Positions 24,977 to 36,574 of a DNA stretch of 64,000 nucleotides are shown here, one piece after another. The stretch lies in contig GG745330.1 of NCBI GenBank assembly GCA_000151295.1, positions 838,102 to 902,101 on the forward strand, given 5' to 3'. Source of the DNA: Allomyces macrogynus ATCC 38327. Its lineage: Eukaryota; Blastocladiomycota; Blastocladiomycetes; Blastocladiales; Blastocladiaceae. Position 1 is the first letter of the stretch. The number at the start of each line of letters is the position of its first letter. The translations under genes were made by a program, and so were the position numbers. A model generated the notes under the pieces. The model was not told the DNA's origin, searched no databases, and worked only from the letters and a program-made list of their open reading frames with translations.

Positions 24977-27900
24977 CTACATGATCGCCGCCGGCACATT
25001 CCCACCCATCCAGTAATCCGACCGCACGCGACGAATCCCCGTCAAGTGCTGGTACGCGACTGCCGACGGCACCGGCGGCGCCGCGGCTCCCGGTAGCAAA
25101 GCTGGTGCGGCCATGCCCTCGGGCGACTTGCCGCCACCGTCGCCCGACGAAATCGTGATCTTGAACGGCGCCGGTGTCGCGGCCGTGTTTGCCGCTGCGG
25201 GCGTGTGATCGCGCAATTTGTGCTGTGCAGTCCACGACATGGCCTCGAGCTTGATAGCGTCGCGCAAGGACAGCGGGCGCGTCGGGATCGAGTCGAACCG
25301 GTCGTGCAGGGCAAAGTAGTACCGCGCGTACAGCGACGCCTTGACGGAGACGTTAAAGTGCAGGGCCTCGATGTAGAACCGCTCGAGTTCGTTGCTACGG
25401 CAACATTCCAAGGGCGAGTAGGTCAGTCATGACGGAGAGAGCGGATCGGGGACGGGGGGGAGCGGGAAACATACAAGTCGCTGACTTGCGCGTCGGGGAA
25501 GATGTTGCAGTAGTCGACATTCCAGACGGCCTGGTCGTCCCAGACCTTGGACGCAAGGAGAAGCGCGCCGAGTGTCTACGCGAGGAAAACATGTCCGTAT
25601 CAGTCAGCGAAGTTGGCATGTAACGGGTGTGTTTGTGGGAATCGTACCATGCGCGCCCAGTTGGCCGAGAACAGCGTCAGCCGCGTGTTCATGAGCATGC
25701 GCTCGAGGTAGACGAGCATGATAATGGCAATCTCGGGCCCGAGCAACGCGGCCTCGAATATCGAGAGCAGGTAGGTGTTGATCATGTCGAGCGTTGGGGG
25801 CGTGTGCGCGTGCGAGATTTTGGTCGTCCTCTGCGCCAACGCGTCGCAAGTGAGTCATTAAATCTGGGCGAGGTCCACGAAAACAGTAAACGCACCGAAA
25901 GCGGAAACACATCCTCGGAAAACAGTCGGTGCGTGCGAAACTGGCGCGACCGGTGCGACTCCATGATCATGGCGTGCGCGGCAGCGCCAATCATTCTGAC
26001 GACCTCGGCCAGCTCCGACCGGCACGGCGTCGTCGCCAGAATATGCAGCGTCGAGCAACTGTTGTACTTGGCCATACGGCGGGCCCGCCGCGGCGGTGCG
26101 GCCGTGCCCAGCACGGCGCGCAGGAACAGCGGGTCGTCAATGACCGCATCCGGGATCTGGAACGGCGGCGCCGTCTCGGCAAGTCCAATCGACATGCTCG
26201 ATGTTCCGGAAAGCGGGTCCGAGGACGGCGTACTGCCCGTCATGGGCGACGTCCGGCCATTGGACCCGACGTGCGCCTTGCCGGGCACATACGACCAGTA
26301 GAGACCCTCGGCGCCGTTGCTGTTGGAGGACAGGGTCGTCGCCGTCGAAGACGTGGTCATGCCGCGACGCGGGCCCGCCGCGTCCTGGCCTGGGACCTTG
26401 GGCAGGTCCCACAGCTCCGACCCAAACACCGACTGGCTCTCCTGCATCTCGCGCCACGGCGACGGCACGGCGTCGCCGGCCACATGCCCAGCAAGAGGGA
26501 CGGCGCCCGGGAAAGTGACGGGCATGGCATTCGGCAGCATCGATGCCTGCGGCATTGCCGGCGAAATGACGGGCGAGAGCTTGTGGTGCGTGCCCGTGTA
26601 CCCGGCCGAGAGAAGCGACACGGGCGGGTGCGCAAACGAGGAGCTTGCGGTAAACGGGTCGTTGGGCCGCGTCTCGGTGATAGATGCCGATGGTGCCGAC
26701 CCAGACGATAGCGGCGCGACGGCGAGCGTGATGACAATGTGGTCACCCGGCTTGGCCCCATCGACCGAGAAACTGCGCTGCGTGCCCTTGATCCCGCCGG
26801 CGCCCTGCGCGGTGCCCTGCGTACCCGAAGTTTGCGGCAGGACCGGGTCGGATTCGAGCGTGGGCAGGCCGCCGAACCCGACTTGGCTTCGCGACCCGGA
26901 AAGGAGCGCGTCCGACGTGGCCAGGCCGACGGCGAGGAACGGGGTCCCGCTTGACGGCGTGATCGGTGTCGTGGGAGAGACGGGGACCACGATACTCTTG
27001 TTTGACAGGTCCTCAGCGTTGTCCATCTCCACGTCGTCGTCCAGCACGAGGAGCCGTGGCCCCGCTGCGCGGCGACTTGGGCGCGAGCGCCATGATCGAA
27101 GCTTTGCTCGCGACAGTCGTCGACGGCGACTGCCCGAGCTCGGGCCCGAGAAACAGCTCCGACGTGGGCATGAGCGCGCTAAATGACCGGTTGTGCGGCA
27201 AGACGGAGCGATCGGCACCCAATGCATTGGCGGGCGGGTCGCTCGTCGACGATGGTACATTGATCATGAGCGCGCTCGCCGACTCTGCGCCGCCCAAATG
27301 ACTAATGGGCCTCGGCGCCAGCGGGTCGCCGTTGGCTCGACCGCCGCCCGGAATGTGCGCGACAAAGTCGCCCGGCCGCAATCGCGTCGGCACGCTGATG
27401 CCGTCACGTCCAGCCGGCAGGTCCAGGGCCAAGTCTGGGATCGCCGTCGGGACCAAGTGAAATGGAGCTGTGATGACATCGTCCTCTTGGGGGTGGTGGT
27501 GGTGGTCCCGCTGCGAGTGATTCGCGAGAGTAAACGGCGCCATGATTGCCTCAATCGACGCGCCCATGATCCGCGGGTGCTGCTGTGCGGGTGCCGCGGC
27601 GACACTGACGCCGGCAAACGACCCGCCGAGCTGCAGCGGGTGCAACTTGGTCGTCGTGGTCGAGGGCGTGCCAGCCTTGGCCAAATTCTCGATCCCGCCG
27701 AGCCGCACGCCCGGGCCGCCGGTGCCCGCAGCGGGGCCGTTTGGCGTGCCGCTACTGCGCGGCGTCAGGAACACGTCCTGCGAGCTCGCGAGAAACGACG
27801 AGTCGCGGCTGTTTGGGAACAGGCGGCGCGCCGGCTTGGATGCAGACGGCGAGGCGTGTTCGGCCGGGGTTGTCGGCCGAGATGACGCGGCGGAAAAAGC

Positions 27901-28143
27901 GTCGGCACCGGCAAATTGGTTGATTTGGGCGCGCACGCCGCTGGCCAGATCAACGGCGTCGGCCGGTTGGCGGAGAGCTGGACCGCCATGTGGGGCAATG
28001 AACGAGTCGGTGGGTGTCGTGAAGCCGCTCGACGGGGCCGAGTCGGCACCAGTGCTCTCGTGGGCGGACGGCGATGGCTGCTGCTGGTTGCGGGCAGAGG
28101 CGGCCGCACGCGACGAGTTTAGCGCCGACTTGTAGAGCGACAT
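24977..28143 (-). CDS. CCNY: cyclin Y (CCNY family) with long disordered N terminus, one frame break
   Basis: Cyclin Y activates CDK14/PCTAIRE-type kinases at the plasma membrane in animals; fungal relatives are little studied. Exons are 28143-25896, 25830-25648, 25575-25475 and 25394-24977, about 980 residues. The C-terminal part matches cyclin Y closely: [11 protein letters not shown], then [40 protein letters not shown], and [20 protein letters not shown] with [12 protein letters not shown]. The cyclin box thus covers the last three exons and the end of the first. The first 650-700 residues are Ser/Pro/Thr/Gly-rich and probably disordered, far longer than in animal cyclin Y. One extra base in a G run near 27066-27069 breaks the frame between APKSPRSG and [13 protein letters not shown]; both sides read well, so a homopolymer error is likely. 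Confidence 0.87.
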
Positions 28144-28806
28144 GGCGGAGGATTGGAATGGGATGGCGGATCAGCGCAACGGAAGCAAGAAGATCATGGG
28201 CAGGTCGGGTCGGGAACGGGGGCGCGGGGCAAGGAGTGCGAGCGAGTGCAGAGTCGGGTTGGTGTCGGGGCGTCGAGTGCGGCGGGCGTCGCGCGCAGGC
28301 CACAGCCGCGGACGATCGAATGCAGCAAGTTGGGACGGGCAGGAAAACAGCCTGCCTCAGTCTATGGAGCCGGAATCACCGCGTGCATTGCACAGGGTCG
28401 GCACCGTGGGCCGGTCGTCGAGGCGGCCATGATGAGGTGCGCGTGCGCGTGCGAGCGGTGGAGCAGCGGGGCAGCAGCATGGCCGGCTTTGATTGTGATC
28501 TATCGCGGTCACGTTGTCATCAATTGCGCAAATCATCCAGTGCGCTCTCGCTCGCGCGCTTAATCTCGCGCGCACGTCCAAGCTGCTCTTCGCCGCCATG
28601 GGCGCCCGCAGTTTCCCCAACCAGCTGCATTCGCAAGCGAGCTGCATTCGCAAGCGTCGCGCTCCCCGGCTACCTGCAACGCTCCAGAACTCCCAAGTGC
28701 TCGGCCAGCACAGCCTCTCAGCCGACTTCGGTCGTCGTCGACAGGCCGCCAGTGATCATTCCCCGATTACTTGCCTTGTTACGCACGCGAACCGGCCACA
28801 GTTAAC
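28144..28806. other. divergent promoter region
   Basis: About 660 bases between the starts of cyclin Y (minus) and the armadillo-like gene (plus). Several short frames overlap without protein character. The sequence CTGCATTCGCAAGCGAG is followed by a second near copy within 28623-28655. No RNA gene is recognised. Confidence 0.45.
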
Positions 28807-29801
28807 ATGAACCGATTAATTGGCAAGGAAATCGACTCGTCAGCGCCCTATTTCATTGCGCTCCAGTCGGAGACCAAGCGGCTCCTGGGCGCCAACATGG
28901 GGCTCCGAATTCGAGGTTCACTACGCCCACCCAGCGCACGGTTAACGAAGGACTTTGATGACGAGAATATTGCTTCTTCTTGTCCACCGTCTAGCATGCA
29001 CCGAGATTGGACACATTGTCTACCACGGCGGCGAGCTGGTTCAAACGGTCAGTCACCTCCCGTTCATGTTGCGCTCGCCGTTTTCCACCCCTTGACTGTC
29101 GCGGGCCAGCGTGTAGGTTCTCAGCAACGACCCGCGCGTCATTGACCAGCTCATGTCGATTGTCCGTGCCGAAAAGCCGCAACCGCTTCCGCTCCAAGTC
29201 GTACGTCGCTGCCAGATTGAATCGCTGCGAGCGGACCACCCGACTGATCCCTTGGTTCTCTGATGTTCAGGCCGCAATTAGAGCCCTCTCCGTGATCGTG
29301 CGTGCCGGGACCGTCATCCAAGAAATGCTCGAGGCGCGCGGGCTCATGGACATGCTTCTCGCGACGCTCAAGCACCCCGACGAGGAAATGGTACCAGTTC
29401 CTTCCTTTCTTGTCAAACCCACTCGACCTATACGCTCATCGATCAATGTCGATATAGCGCGTCTACACCTGCCACACCCTCCTCTTCTTTCTCATCAAGT
29501 CGATCGACAAGTACGCGCCGAGCCTGTGCACGGCCGAGGTCCAAGTGCGTCCTTTCATCCTGCTCCCTTTGAACTGACCAAGGTTGACAACGTACCACCG
29601 TGTTCATAGGGCCAACTTCGCCGCGCCGCGCTCGACGACTGGACTTTTTTCCAGTACAATGACGCCGAAGAGCTCATGAAACTGCTCGAGATCCCCTACG
29701 ACCCGTACCTCGTCTCGGGGTGCATCCAGTCGGCCAAGGGCAAGCAGGACCGCGGCATGTCTGTGTCGTCGCAAGGGTCCAACGGGTTTGACGACGACTA
29801 G
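28807..29801 (+). CDS. small armadillo/HEAT-like helical protein, function unknown
   Basis: Six short exons with consistent phases, 28807-28915, 28995-29047, 29117-29197, 29271-29390, 29458-29544 and 29610-29801, encode 213 residues. The sequence is a run of paired helices, for example VIDQLMSIVRAE, LQAAIRALSVIVRAG, LEARGLMDMLLATLKHPDEE and YTCHTLLFFLIKSIDKYAP, the style of armadillo or HEAT repeats. The fourth segment resembles the start of an armadillo repeat where loss of one neighbour is compensated by the next. The C-terminal 60 residues include DWTFFQYNDAEELMKLLEI and an acidic end. I do not recognise a named family. No intron exceeds about 80 bases. It is tail-to-tail with FIG4, with fewer than 100 bases between the stops. 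Confidence 0.65.
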
Positions 29802-29896
29802 CTGAACGACTTGAACAACGTCAATTGTTGACACAAACAAACACGTCTCTTGTTATTCATCACGTTAAGTATTGATCAAATCCCAGCGATCGCACC

Positions 29897-32800
29897 CTAC
29901 CCTCGCGCTGCCTTCTTCCCCGCCGTCTTGAGCCTCCCCGTCGCCAACCACGTCTCATACGTCGCGACTCGCGTTTGCCACGACACATCCGCCGGATCTC
30001 CACCCGCGCGTGGGTCCGTCGCGTCGGCCACCATAATCCCGACTTTCCCCGGCAATGCGACATAGGCCTCGTACAACGTCGCGTCCTCACGGGACACGTC
30101 CGCCCTCGCATCCCCCCTGGCCAGCGCACACGTGCGCGTAAACACATCAAAGTCCGGGTGCGCCGCGTACGGGTTCGGGTACTCGTGCAAGTTACTGCCG
30201 TGCGGCACGAGCACGACGCGGTGATTGCCGTCAAAAATCGGCAAAAACGGCTCGAGCTGCAACTTATCCGGGTCGGTCTCGGCCAGGTATCGCCGGTACC
30301 CGCGCTCCATCGACGACGACACGTCGAGAGACAGCGCTTTTTCGACCATCGTCTCGATCAGTTTCTTCTTGACCTTGCGCGGCTTCTCGGGGGTCCCGTC
30401 CACGCCGTCGACAACGCCGACAACGGCCTTGGCAGACAGAGACGGGAACGGCTCGAGCATGTCGGGTGTTACGCGGCCCGCGGGGGGCATCGCGTCGGCC
30501 GGCGTCGGGAGGTCGGGGACGGGCGCAACGTAGTCGGACACGACGGGCTCCGACTTGGTGCGCCGGTGCCCCTGGCTCGTGATCGTTGAGTCAGCGTCGT
30601 CGCGGTCCGCCGCGGCGGCGGAAGGTTTTTTTTTTTTTTTTTTTTTTTTAGGTCGTTGCGGGGGTTGCACCGCCGCCGCCGTTGAAGAAACTCGTTCTTT
30701 TTTTTTTCTGTTTTTTTTTTTCNNNNNNNNNNNNNNNNNNNNNNNNNNNNNNNNNNNNNNNNNNNNNNNNNNNNNNNNNNNNNNNNNNNNNNNNNNNNNN
30801 NNNNNNNNNNNNNNNNNNNNNNTTAGACCCCAGAGTTTGATCTTGCCGCCTTCACCGTTCTCGACGGCGTCGGTCGGGTCTTGGCCGAACCTACGTATGG
30901 AGCCCAGAGCGTCAGAAACGGGGACCTCGAGACGCACGTCGGAGGGGCACGAACAAGAAAATCGTACGTTTTGCAAATATCCTCGAGCGTGACGAGTTCG
31001 TTCCGGAACGCCCACTGGTCGGTCTCATCACTCGCCGACCCGGCCAGCGCACCTTCCTCGGCCAGTTCCGGCAACGCCTGGCGCCACTCAGTGTACTTGC
31101 CCGTCGCCTTGGCGCGTTCGGCCATGGCCTCCCACGCAGCATTCGGCATAACGAATCCGTCCCAATCGCGAAACACGCCCAGGAAAATATCAATCGCGTC
31201 CTGCTTTTCGGCGTCGGTAAAACTGTTGTTGTAGTACCGCTTGAGCGTTTCAATCATGTCGCGCGACTGCGTCGCCAAGTTGCGGTCGCGGTAGGTGCGC
31301 ATCGTGTTGACGAGCGCCGACCCGCCGTACTGCAGCGCAATCGCATCGCCGTGACGCTCGTAGAGTGCCGTCAGTTGCTGAATCGCGTCGGTGTCAAAGT
31401 CGAGCACGGCCGTGCGCAGAATGCCGAGATGCACGAGTTGCCGCTCGAGCGCGCATTTGCCGATCACGAATGCCGCAGCGTTGGTGCGGTCGAGACAGTC
31501 GATGCAGTTGGTGCGAATGATGCCTTCTTGCACGCGCGCGCAGATCATGTCACTACGTGGGCAAGAACGGGACCAATCAATCTCATATTGAAACGAGCAA
31601 CACACAACAATGAACCGTACCCGTCGTTGCGCAACCGCGCCTGCACGTACGGTTCTGGCACGCACGCGAAAAAACCAATCTCATCGACCATCTTGGCGAC
31701 ACGCTCCTCGAGCAAGTCGATGACGCGGCCCGTCTTGGCCTCGCGCGACATGTCGATATGGTGGTACTCGATACGCTCCGACGTGCTGCCCTCGACCAGA
31801 AACTGGTTCAGGTACTTGACGCACATTTCAAAGTCGTCGCCAAGAATGCTTTCGCGCTTGACGCGCTCGTTGGTCTTGATCAGGTTGAAAACAATCAGTG
31901 GCGCGCCGTAGTGCTCGAGCATGCGATTGAAGTGCTTGGATGCGACCACGTAGAAGGGGTCGCGGATGTTGACTAATTCAGCGACGCGAATGGTCAGACG
32001 CGGGAGCAAAGTCGAGGCCAAATTTGCGAGGAGGAAAACGCACGACTGATCGGCGGCTTGGGCGTCATCGCGCTATTGTCCTGGCTCCAAATCAGCGGAA
32101 TACTGCCGCGATGCTGCACAAACGACGTGTACGGCGGTACCCACGGGAACCCGACGGGCAGCCGTTCCAGCCGGACAGTGCCGTCCGGCGAGATGCCGCG
32201 GCCGTAGCAGAACGCGCACTGAACCTGCGGCCCAATCCGACTCGCAAACGACCCACTCAGCGTCACCGGTTTCGGGAGCGGCGGGAGCTCCTTGTGCAGC
32301 CCCAACGTCGGAGACATAGGCGGTGAGTGACCGGCTGCGACGGGCGCGGGCTCGTCGCCGTCCTCCGAACGTGCCGATGGCGACTCGGGCCGCAACATTG
32401 GTGGTGCGGGCGCGTCATCAGGTGGTGCCGAGGGTGCGGCCGCCGTTGGACTCGTGGCCGGTGCAGTGGGCGCTGTTGCGGCGGCAGGTTCCCAGATACT
32501 CGACCCGTTACCGAGCCCTGACGACGGGCGGTAGAGCGACGCGGCGGCCTTGGCAGCCTTGTCCAAGTCCGGAAAATGCAGCTGCACGCCGTCATGCACG
32601 ATCTGCTCCGACTCGACCTCGTTCGCGACCCACCCGTCGGCATCCGCCCCACGTTTTAGGAACCGCGCACCGGCAAACTTGCGCGACCGGCGGGCAATGA
32701 GAGTCACAAAAATGGGCCGACCAAGCACCGAAAACTGCACTTGCCCGACAAACCCCTGAATCGCAGGCACAAACCACGGGCTCGGCGGGACGATTCGGCG

Positions 32801-33785
32801 CGCCGACGCCGTGGTGGACTGGTCGCCGCTGCCGCTGCTGCTGCTCGCATCGTCGAGCACGCCTGTGCCCTTGACGGCGATTTCAATGTGGTAGGCGTTC
32901 CACGTGAACATACCGCAGTTGCTGATGCCCGACTCGGTCACGCCGGCGGATCCCATGCCGCGCTTGGCGACGCGCGTGCACTGCGGGCACAGGAGCGGCG
33001 GTGCGGATGACGTGGGCGATGGTGCAGCAGCGGCAGGAGCAGTAGCAGAGTCGGGTGTGAGCCCAGGTTCACCGCTGGCGGTGGACGCGTTCCGGCGCAA
33101 CGTCGCGCGGAGAGCTTGCGCGAGCAAATTATGCTGCAGCGTATGCGTCAGGTCGTAGGTGGGCGAGTAGTAGAGGTCCTGCTGCAATGAGGTCATGGCG
33201 TGGAACGCCGCAACATAGTTGCTCTCGGCGACGCGGCGCGGAATCTTGACAAAGAGCGGATTGGCGATCGGGATCAGGCGCACTTCGTCGACACGGAACA
33301 GCTTGTGCGGCCCTAGCGCAGCGACTTCGGATGACTGCACGGCGGCGACAATGTAGTACCCGGCGACAAAGCGAGTGACGCCGAGGAGAGCGTGGCACCG
33401 TGCGATGCGGCGCACCGAGTCGTTGCCGTGGTCGAGCATGTCGAGGACCTGGCGGACTTGCGCGTGCGTGTAGAGCACGCCGTCGTCGTGGATGGCGAGG
33501 CCGATTTGGTCGTGCGGCGTGGTGCGGATGGCCGAAGGGACGCATGGATCGAGCGGTGGGGCCACGGTACGGTCGAATTTCAGGATGCGGTAGGCATGGC
33601 CGCGCGTTCCGTAGGACCCGACGGCATAGATGCGCTAGACAGGGTCGGAGGCAGCATCACAGAGGCCGTGCTGGGATGATCAGCGTGGGGCACTTGTGGT
33701 CGTTGGTCGTCATCGTGCCTGCTGACTTGCACGAGCGACGCACCGTCTTGGTCTCGTAGAGGTCGACATTGGACAGGTAGCGCAT
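29897..33785 (-). CDS. FIG4: FIG4/SAC3 phosphoinositide 5-phosphatase (contains a gap)
   Basis: FIG4 removes the 5-phosphate from PtdIns(3,5)P2 and scaffolds the PIKfyve/Fab1-Vac14 complex on vacuole or endosome membranes. Exons are 33785-33744, 33634-32047, 31972-31621, 31552-30968 and 30890-29897, the last holding the N gap. The N terminus (LSNVDLYETKT then RIYAVGS, AYRILKFDRT) is typical, as are LGVTRFVAGYYIV and RGSIPLIWSQD. The Sac catalytic CX5RT motif is present as NCIDCLDRTN, followed by ALQYGGSALV. The family tail ends with a block like EYPNPYAAHPDF. At roughly 1,190 residues it is longer than animal FIG4, with an Ala/Pro-rich insertion in the Sac domain and a second disordered stretch after the gap. 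A run of eight Lys codons abuts the gap. The start lies about 400 bases from that of ATG4, which is transcribed the other way. Confidence 0.93.
30626..30649. repeat. T24 homopolymer (poly-Lys codons on the minus strand)
   Basis: Twenty-four T in a row, encoding eight Lys in FIG4 on the minus strand, followed within 75 bases by two further T runs and the N gap. The run length may be a sequencing artefact. Confidence 0.85.
30723..30822. other. assembly gap (100 N)
   Basis: One hundred N inside the last FIG4 exon, next to T-rich sequence. True length unknown; a small intron or extra coding sequence may be hidden. Confidence 0.99.
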
Positions 33786-34183
33786 GGTGTGCTGCAGTGC
33801 GCGAGGTCGCGCGTGCGGCCTGCTCGAGTGTTGGGTGATACCGCGATGGCATGAGCGCCCGCACAAGATTGCCGACGAGAACGACGCGACAGCGTGCGCC
33901 AGGGCAGGATGTTGAGAGCCAGTAGTGGTCCAAGTCAAACGCCTGCCACGTCTGCTGGCGACACGCGGCGCGCCCACCGCATCCTCCTGCAGGCCACCAC
34001 ACCGGACACGAGCCACGACGCGCTCCACCACCAAGTCCAATCCGCCGTCGCGGCCGGCCGAGCGGGTCCTCGACTTGCAGACCCGTCACGTCATCCAATC
34101 CACGTCGCCGCCAAGAAGACAACCTCCTGCACTGTGTACCCACGCGCCCGCGCGCTCCGCCAGCCAGCAACGATATCAACATC

Positions 34184-36069
34184 ATGGCCGACCAATCCGA
34201 ATCGCAGTCCTCGCCGCCGAATGCGACGCCGTCGACCGAGCAGCTCGTCTCGCCGGAGACTGAGGCGCCCCAAACTGTTGTGCCTCGAACTGCGGACGCG
34301 TCGTCGCCCGCCAACACCAACGCGTCTGCTGCCGCTCCAATGCTGCCGTCACCCACGTCCCCACCAGCAAGTACCTCCCCGGCCTACCCGGCCGCACCCG
34401 TCGCGGAACCCGCTCGCCCTGCCGTCGCGACTCAGGTCCAGGCGCTGTGGAGCAACCTGTCCAGCTCGGCGCGGTCGCTGCTCAACCATGTCGAAAACAC
34501 GATCCACGACTTTTTGTCGGCCACGTCGCTGACGCCCTTGCCCGCCGACGTCTCGGCCCCCGACGAGGCCGTGCTCTTGGCCAAGTCGTTCCCGCTGGAT
34601 CCGGCCGGAATCACGGCATTACGCGAGGAATTGGCTCGGAGGTGAGATGCTCTTGACGCGTCGTGTGCTCTCAATCCACCAACAGCAACCTGACCGCGTC
34701 GCGACTGGGTGGCCCCTCGTAGACCACGCTTGACCTACCGCGGCCAGTTTTCGCCCTTGGAGCCCGCCACGTTCACGTCGGATCAGGGGTGGGGGTGCGT
34801 GATTTCCAGCGCCTCTCCAACCTTCGTCTGGCACTTGACTCAAATTGCGCTTGTCGCGCAGGTGCATGATTCGCGTTGGCCAGTCGCTTATCTTGGAAGG
34901 CATGCTCCGCGTACGACTCGGCCGTGGAGCTGTCCGTGACGCTTCGAATCTCGACTATCTCGAGGTACGGCGACCGTTTCGTGTCCTGGTAGTGACTTCA
35001 TCGAGCTCATCACGGTGAAAGTTCCATAGATTGTGCAATGGTTCCGCGACGACCCGGCAGCGCCCTTTTCCATCCACGCCATTGTCAAGAAGGGCATGGA
35101 AATGGACACGGCCATTGGAGAATGGGTGCGTTGTTCTGTCATCGAAACGCCATTTGCCTTTTCAACCGCTGACGCCTTTAATTTTTATTTTTTCTCTTCG
35201 TCCTTAGTTTGGCCCGACAATCATGGCGCAAGCAATGAAGTACGCAGTGGACATCAGATCCCTCATGGTGACAACACAACTGACGACCACACGCAATGTC
35301 TCCAGGAAAATCTCGGCCGACGCACCATCGGTTCCACCCATTTTTGTTGCCCAAGACGCGATTGTGTTTGCCAGCGACATGGACGACCTGTTTCGCAACA
35401 GCCAGGGTGGGCCTGTGCTGCTTCTGATCCCGCTTCGGCTCGGCATCGACGCACTGCATGTCGCGTATTGGCCGTTTATCAAGGTGCGACGCGAATAGCA
35501 TTTGCCATTCCGATTGTCATGACCTCACCGTTCTTCTCCACCTCGCTAGCAATCGTTTCGATCACCCTACTCGATCGGTATTGCCGGGTACGCGCTCCAC
35601 AACAACACGCTCTTCCAACACAACATATCGCTGACCACGAGAAACGTTCGCTTCGACTTCATGTAGCGGTCGCCCGTCGTCGGCATTGTATATGGTGGGC
35701 ACGGTTCGCGACTCGCTGCTCGTTCTGGACCCGCACACGACGCAGCCCGCGTTCCACGGGACTGCGAGCGAGCTTGGCACCATCCATACTGACGTGGTGC
35801 GGTGCCTCGCGGCCACGTCGCTCGACCCGAGCTTGTGCCTCGGGTTTGCCTTTTCGTCGGAGGCCGATTGGACGCGGTGGATCGCATGGGTTGCCAAGGT
35901 CCGTCATTTTACTTCGAGGTGGCTTGGTGTTGACGTGATTGACCCTCTCCCTCCTGTGTAGCTGCGTGAAACCGGGATCGAGGTCCCGTTCTCGATCCAA
36001 GCGGCAACGTGGGTCACTGACGAGAATTTGGCTCTCTCGGAGAGCGACTCAGAGTCGGAGTTGCCGTGA
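34184..36069 (+). CDS. ATG4: autophagy cysteine protease ATG4
   Basis: ATG4 cuts the C terminus of Atg8/LC3 before lipidation and later releases it from membranes. I read eight exons: 34184-34641, 34723-34794, 34862-34964, 35030-35125, 35208-35483, 35550-35587, 35667-35898 and 35962-36069, giving 460 residues. The catalytic Cys is in FTSDQGWGCMIRVGQ, formed across the second intron. Next come PFSIHAIVKKG and IGEWFGPTIMA, then VLLLIPLRLGIDALHVAYWPF, SIGIAGGRPSSALYMVG and the Asp-His pair in VLDPHTTQPAF, completing the protease triad. The first 110 residues are Ser/Pro/Ala-rich and disordered. The acidic Ser-rich tail ends with ESDSESELP; tails like this in relatives carry Atg8-binding motifs, but I see no clear one here. 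It is divergent from FIG4. Donor and acceptor sites all agree with phase. Confidence 0.95.
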
Positions 36070-36574
36070 AGTGTGTACAGTTGCGTTTCCAGAAACATGT
36101 CTCGTTTCGCCATGCCTCCCCCGTGTCATGTCGCCGGCCGGGTCAAGTTAATTGCCGCGCTGTCTGCCAGCAGCCCGGCGCGTGGGAAAATAGCATTCTC
36201 TCGGATCTTCCCCAGTCTCTCCACCCTGATTGGATGTCGACGGAATCGGGGACGGCCGAACGGCCCAGGCCAGATTGCGGCAAGCACAAGCTGGCTGGGC
36301 GAGGGCAAGCGTCCATTGAGTCACCTGATCCCACCCGCGTCGGTGTCACGGCCCACCGCACCGACCTCAGCCACGCTGTGCCCATCTCCACCTCTCCACG
36401 AACCACATTGCCGCGCCGCAGCTCGACGTCGAACAAGATCAAGGACGACCACGGCGCCAAAGAGACGACCGGTACCAGCAATCTTGTGCTGGACCGCGAC
36501 TGAACCCGACTCGTCCGACCCGCTCTCGCTCGCGGATCACCCCCGTCAACGCAATCCGATCCAATCCCAGCACC
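36070..36574. other. intergenic region between ATG4 and PheRS alpha
   Basis: About 500 bases holding the 3' end of ATG4 and the promoter of the next plus-strand gene. Frames here lack protein character. Confidence 0.45.
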
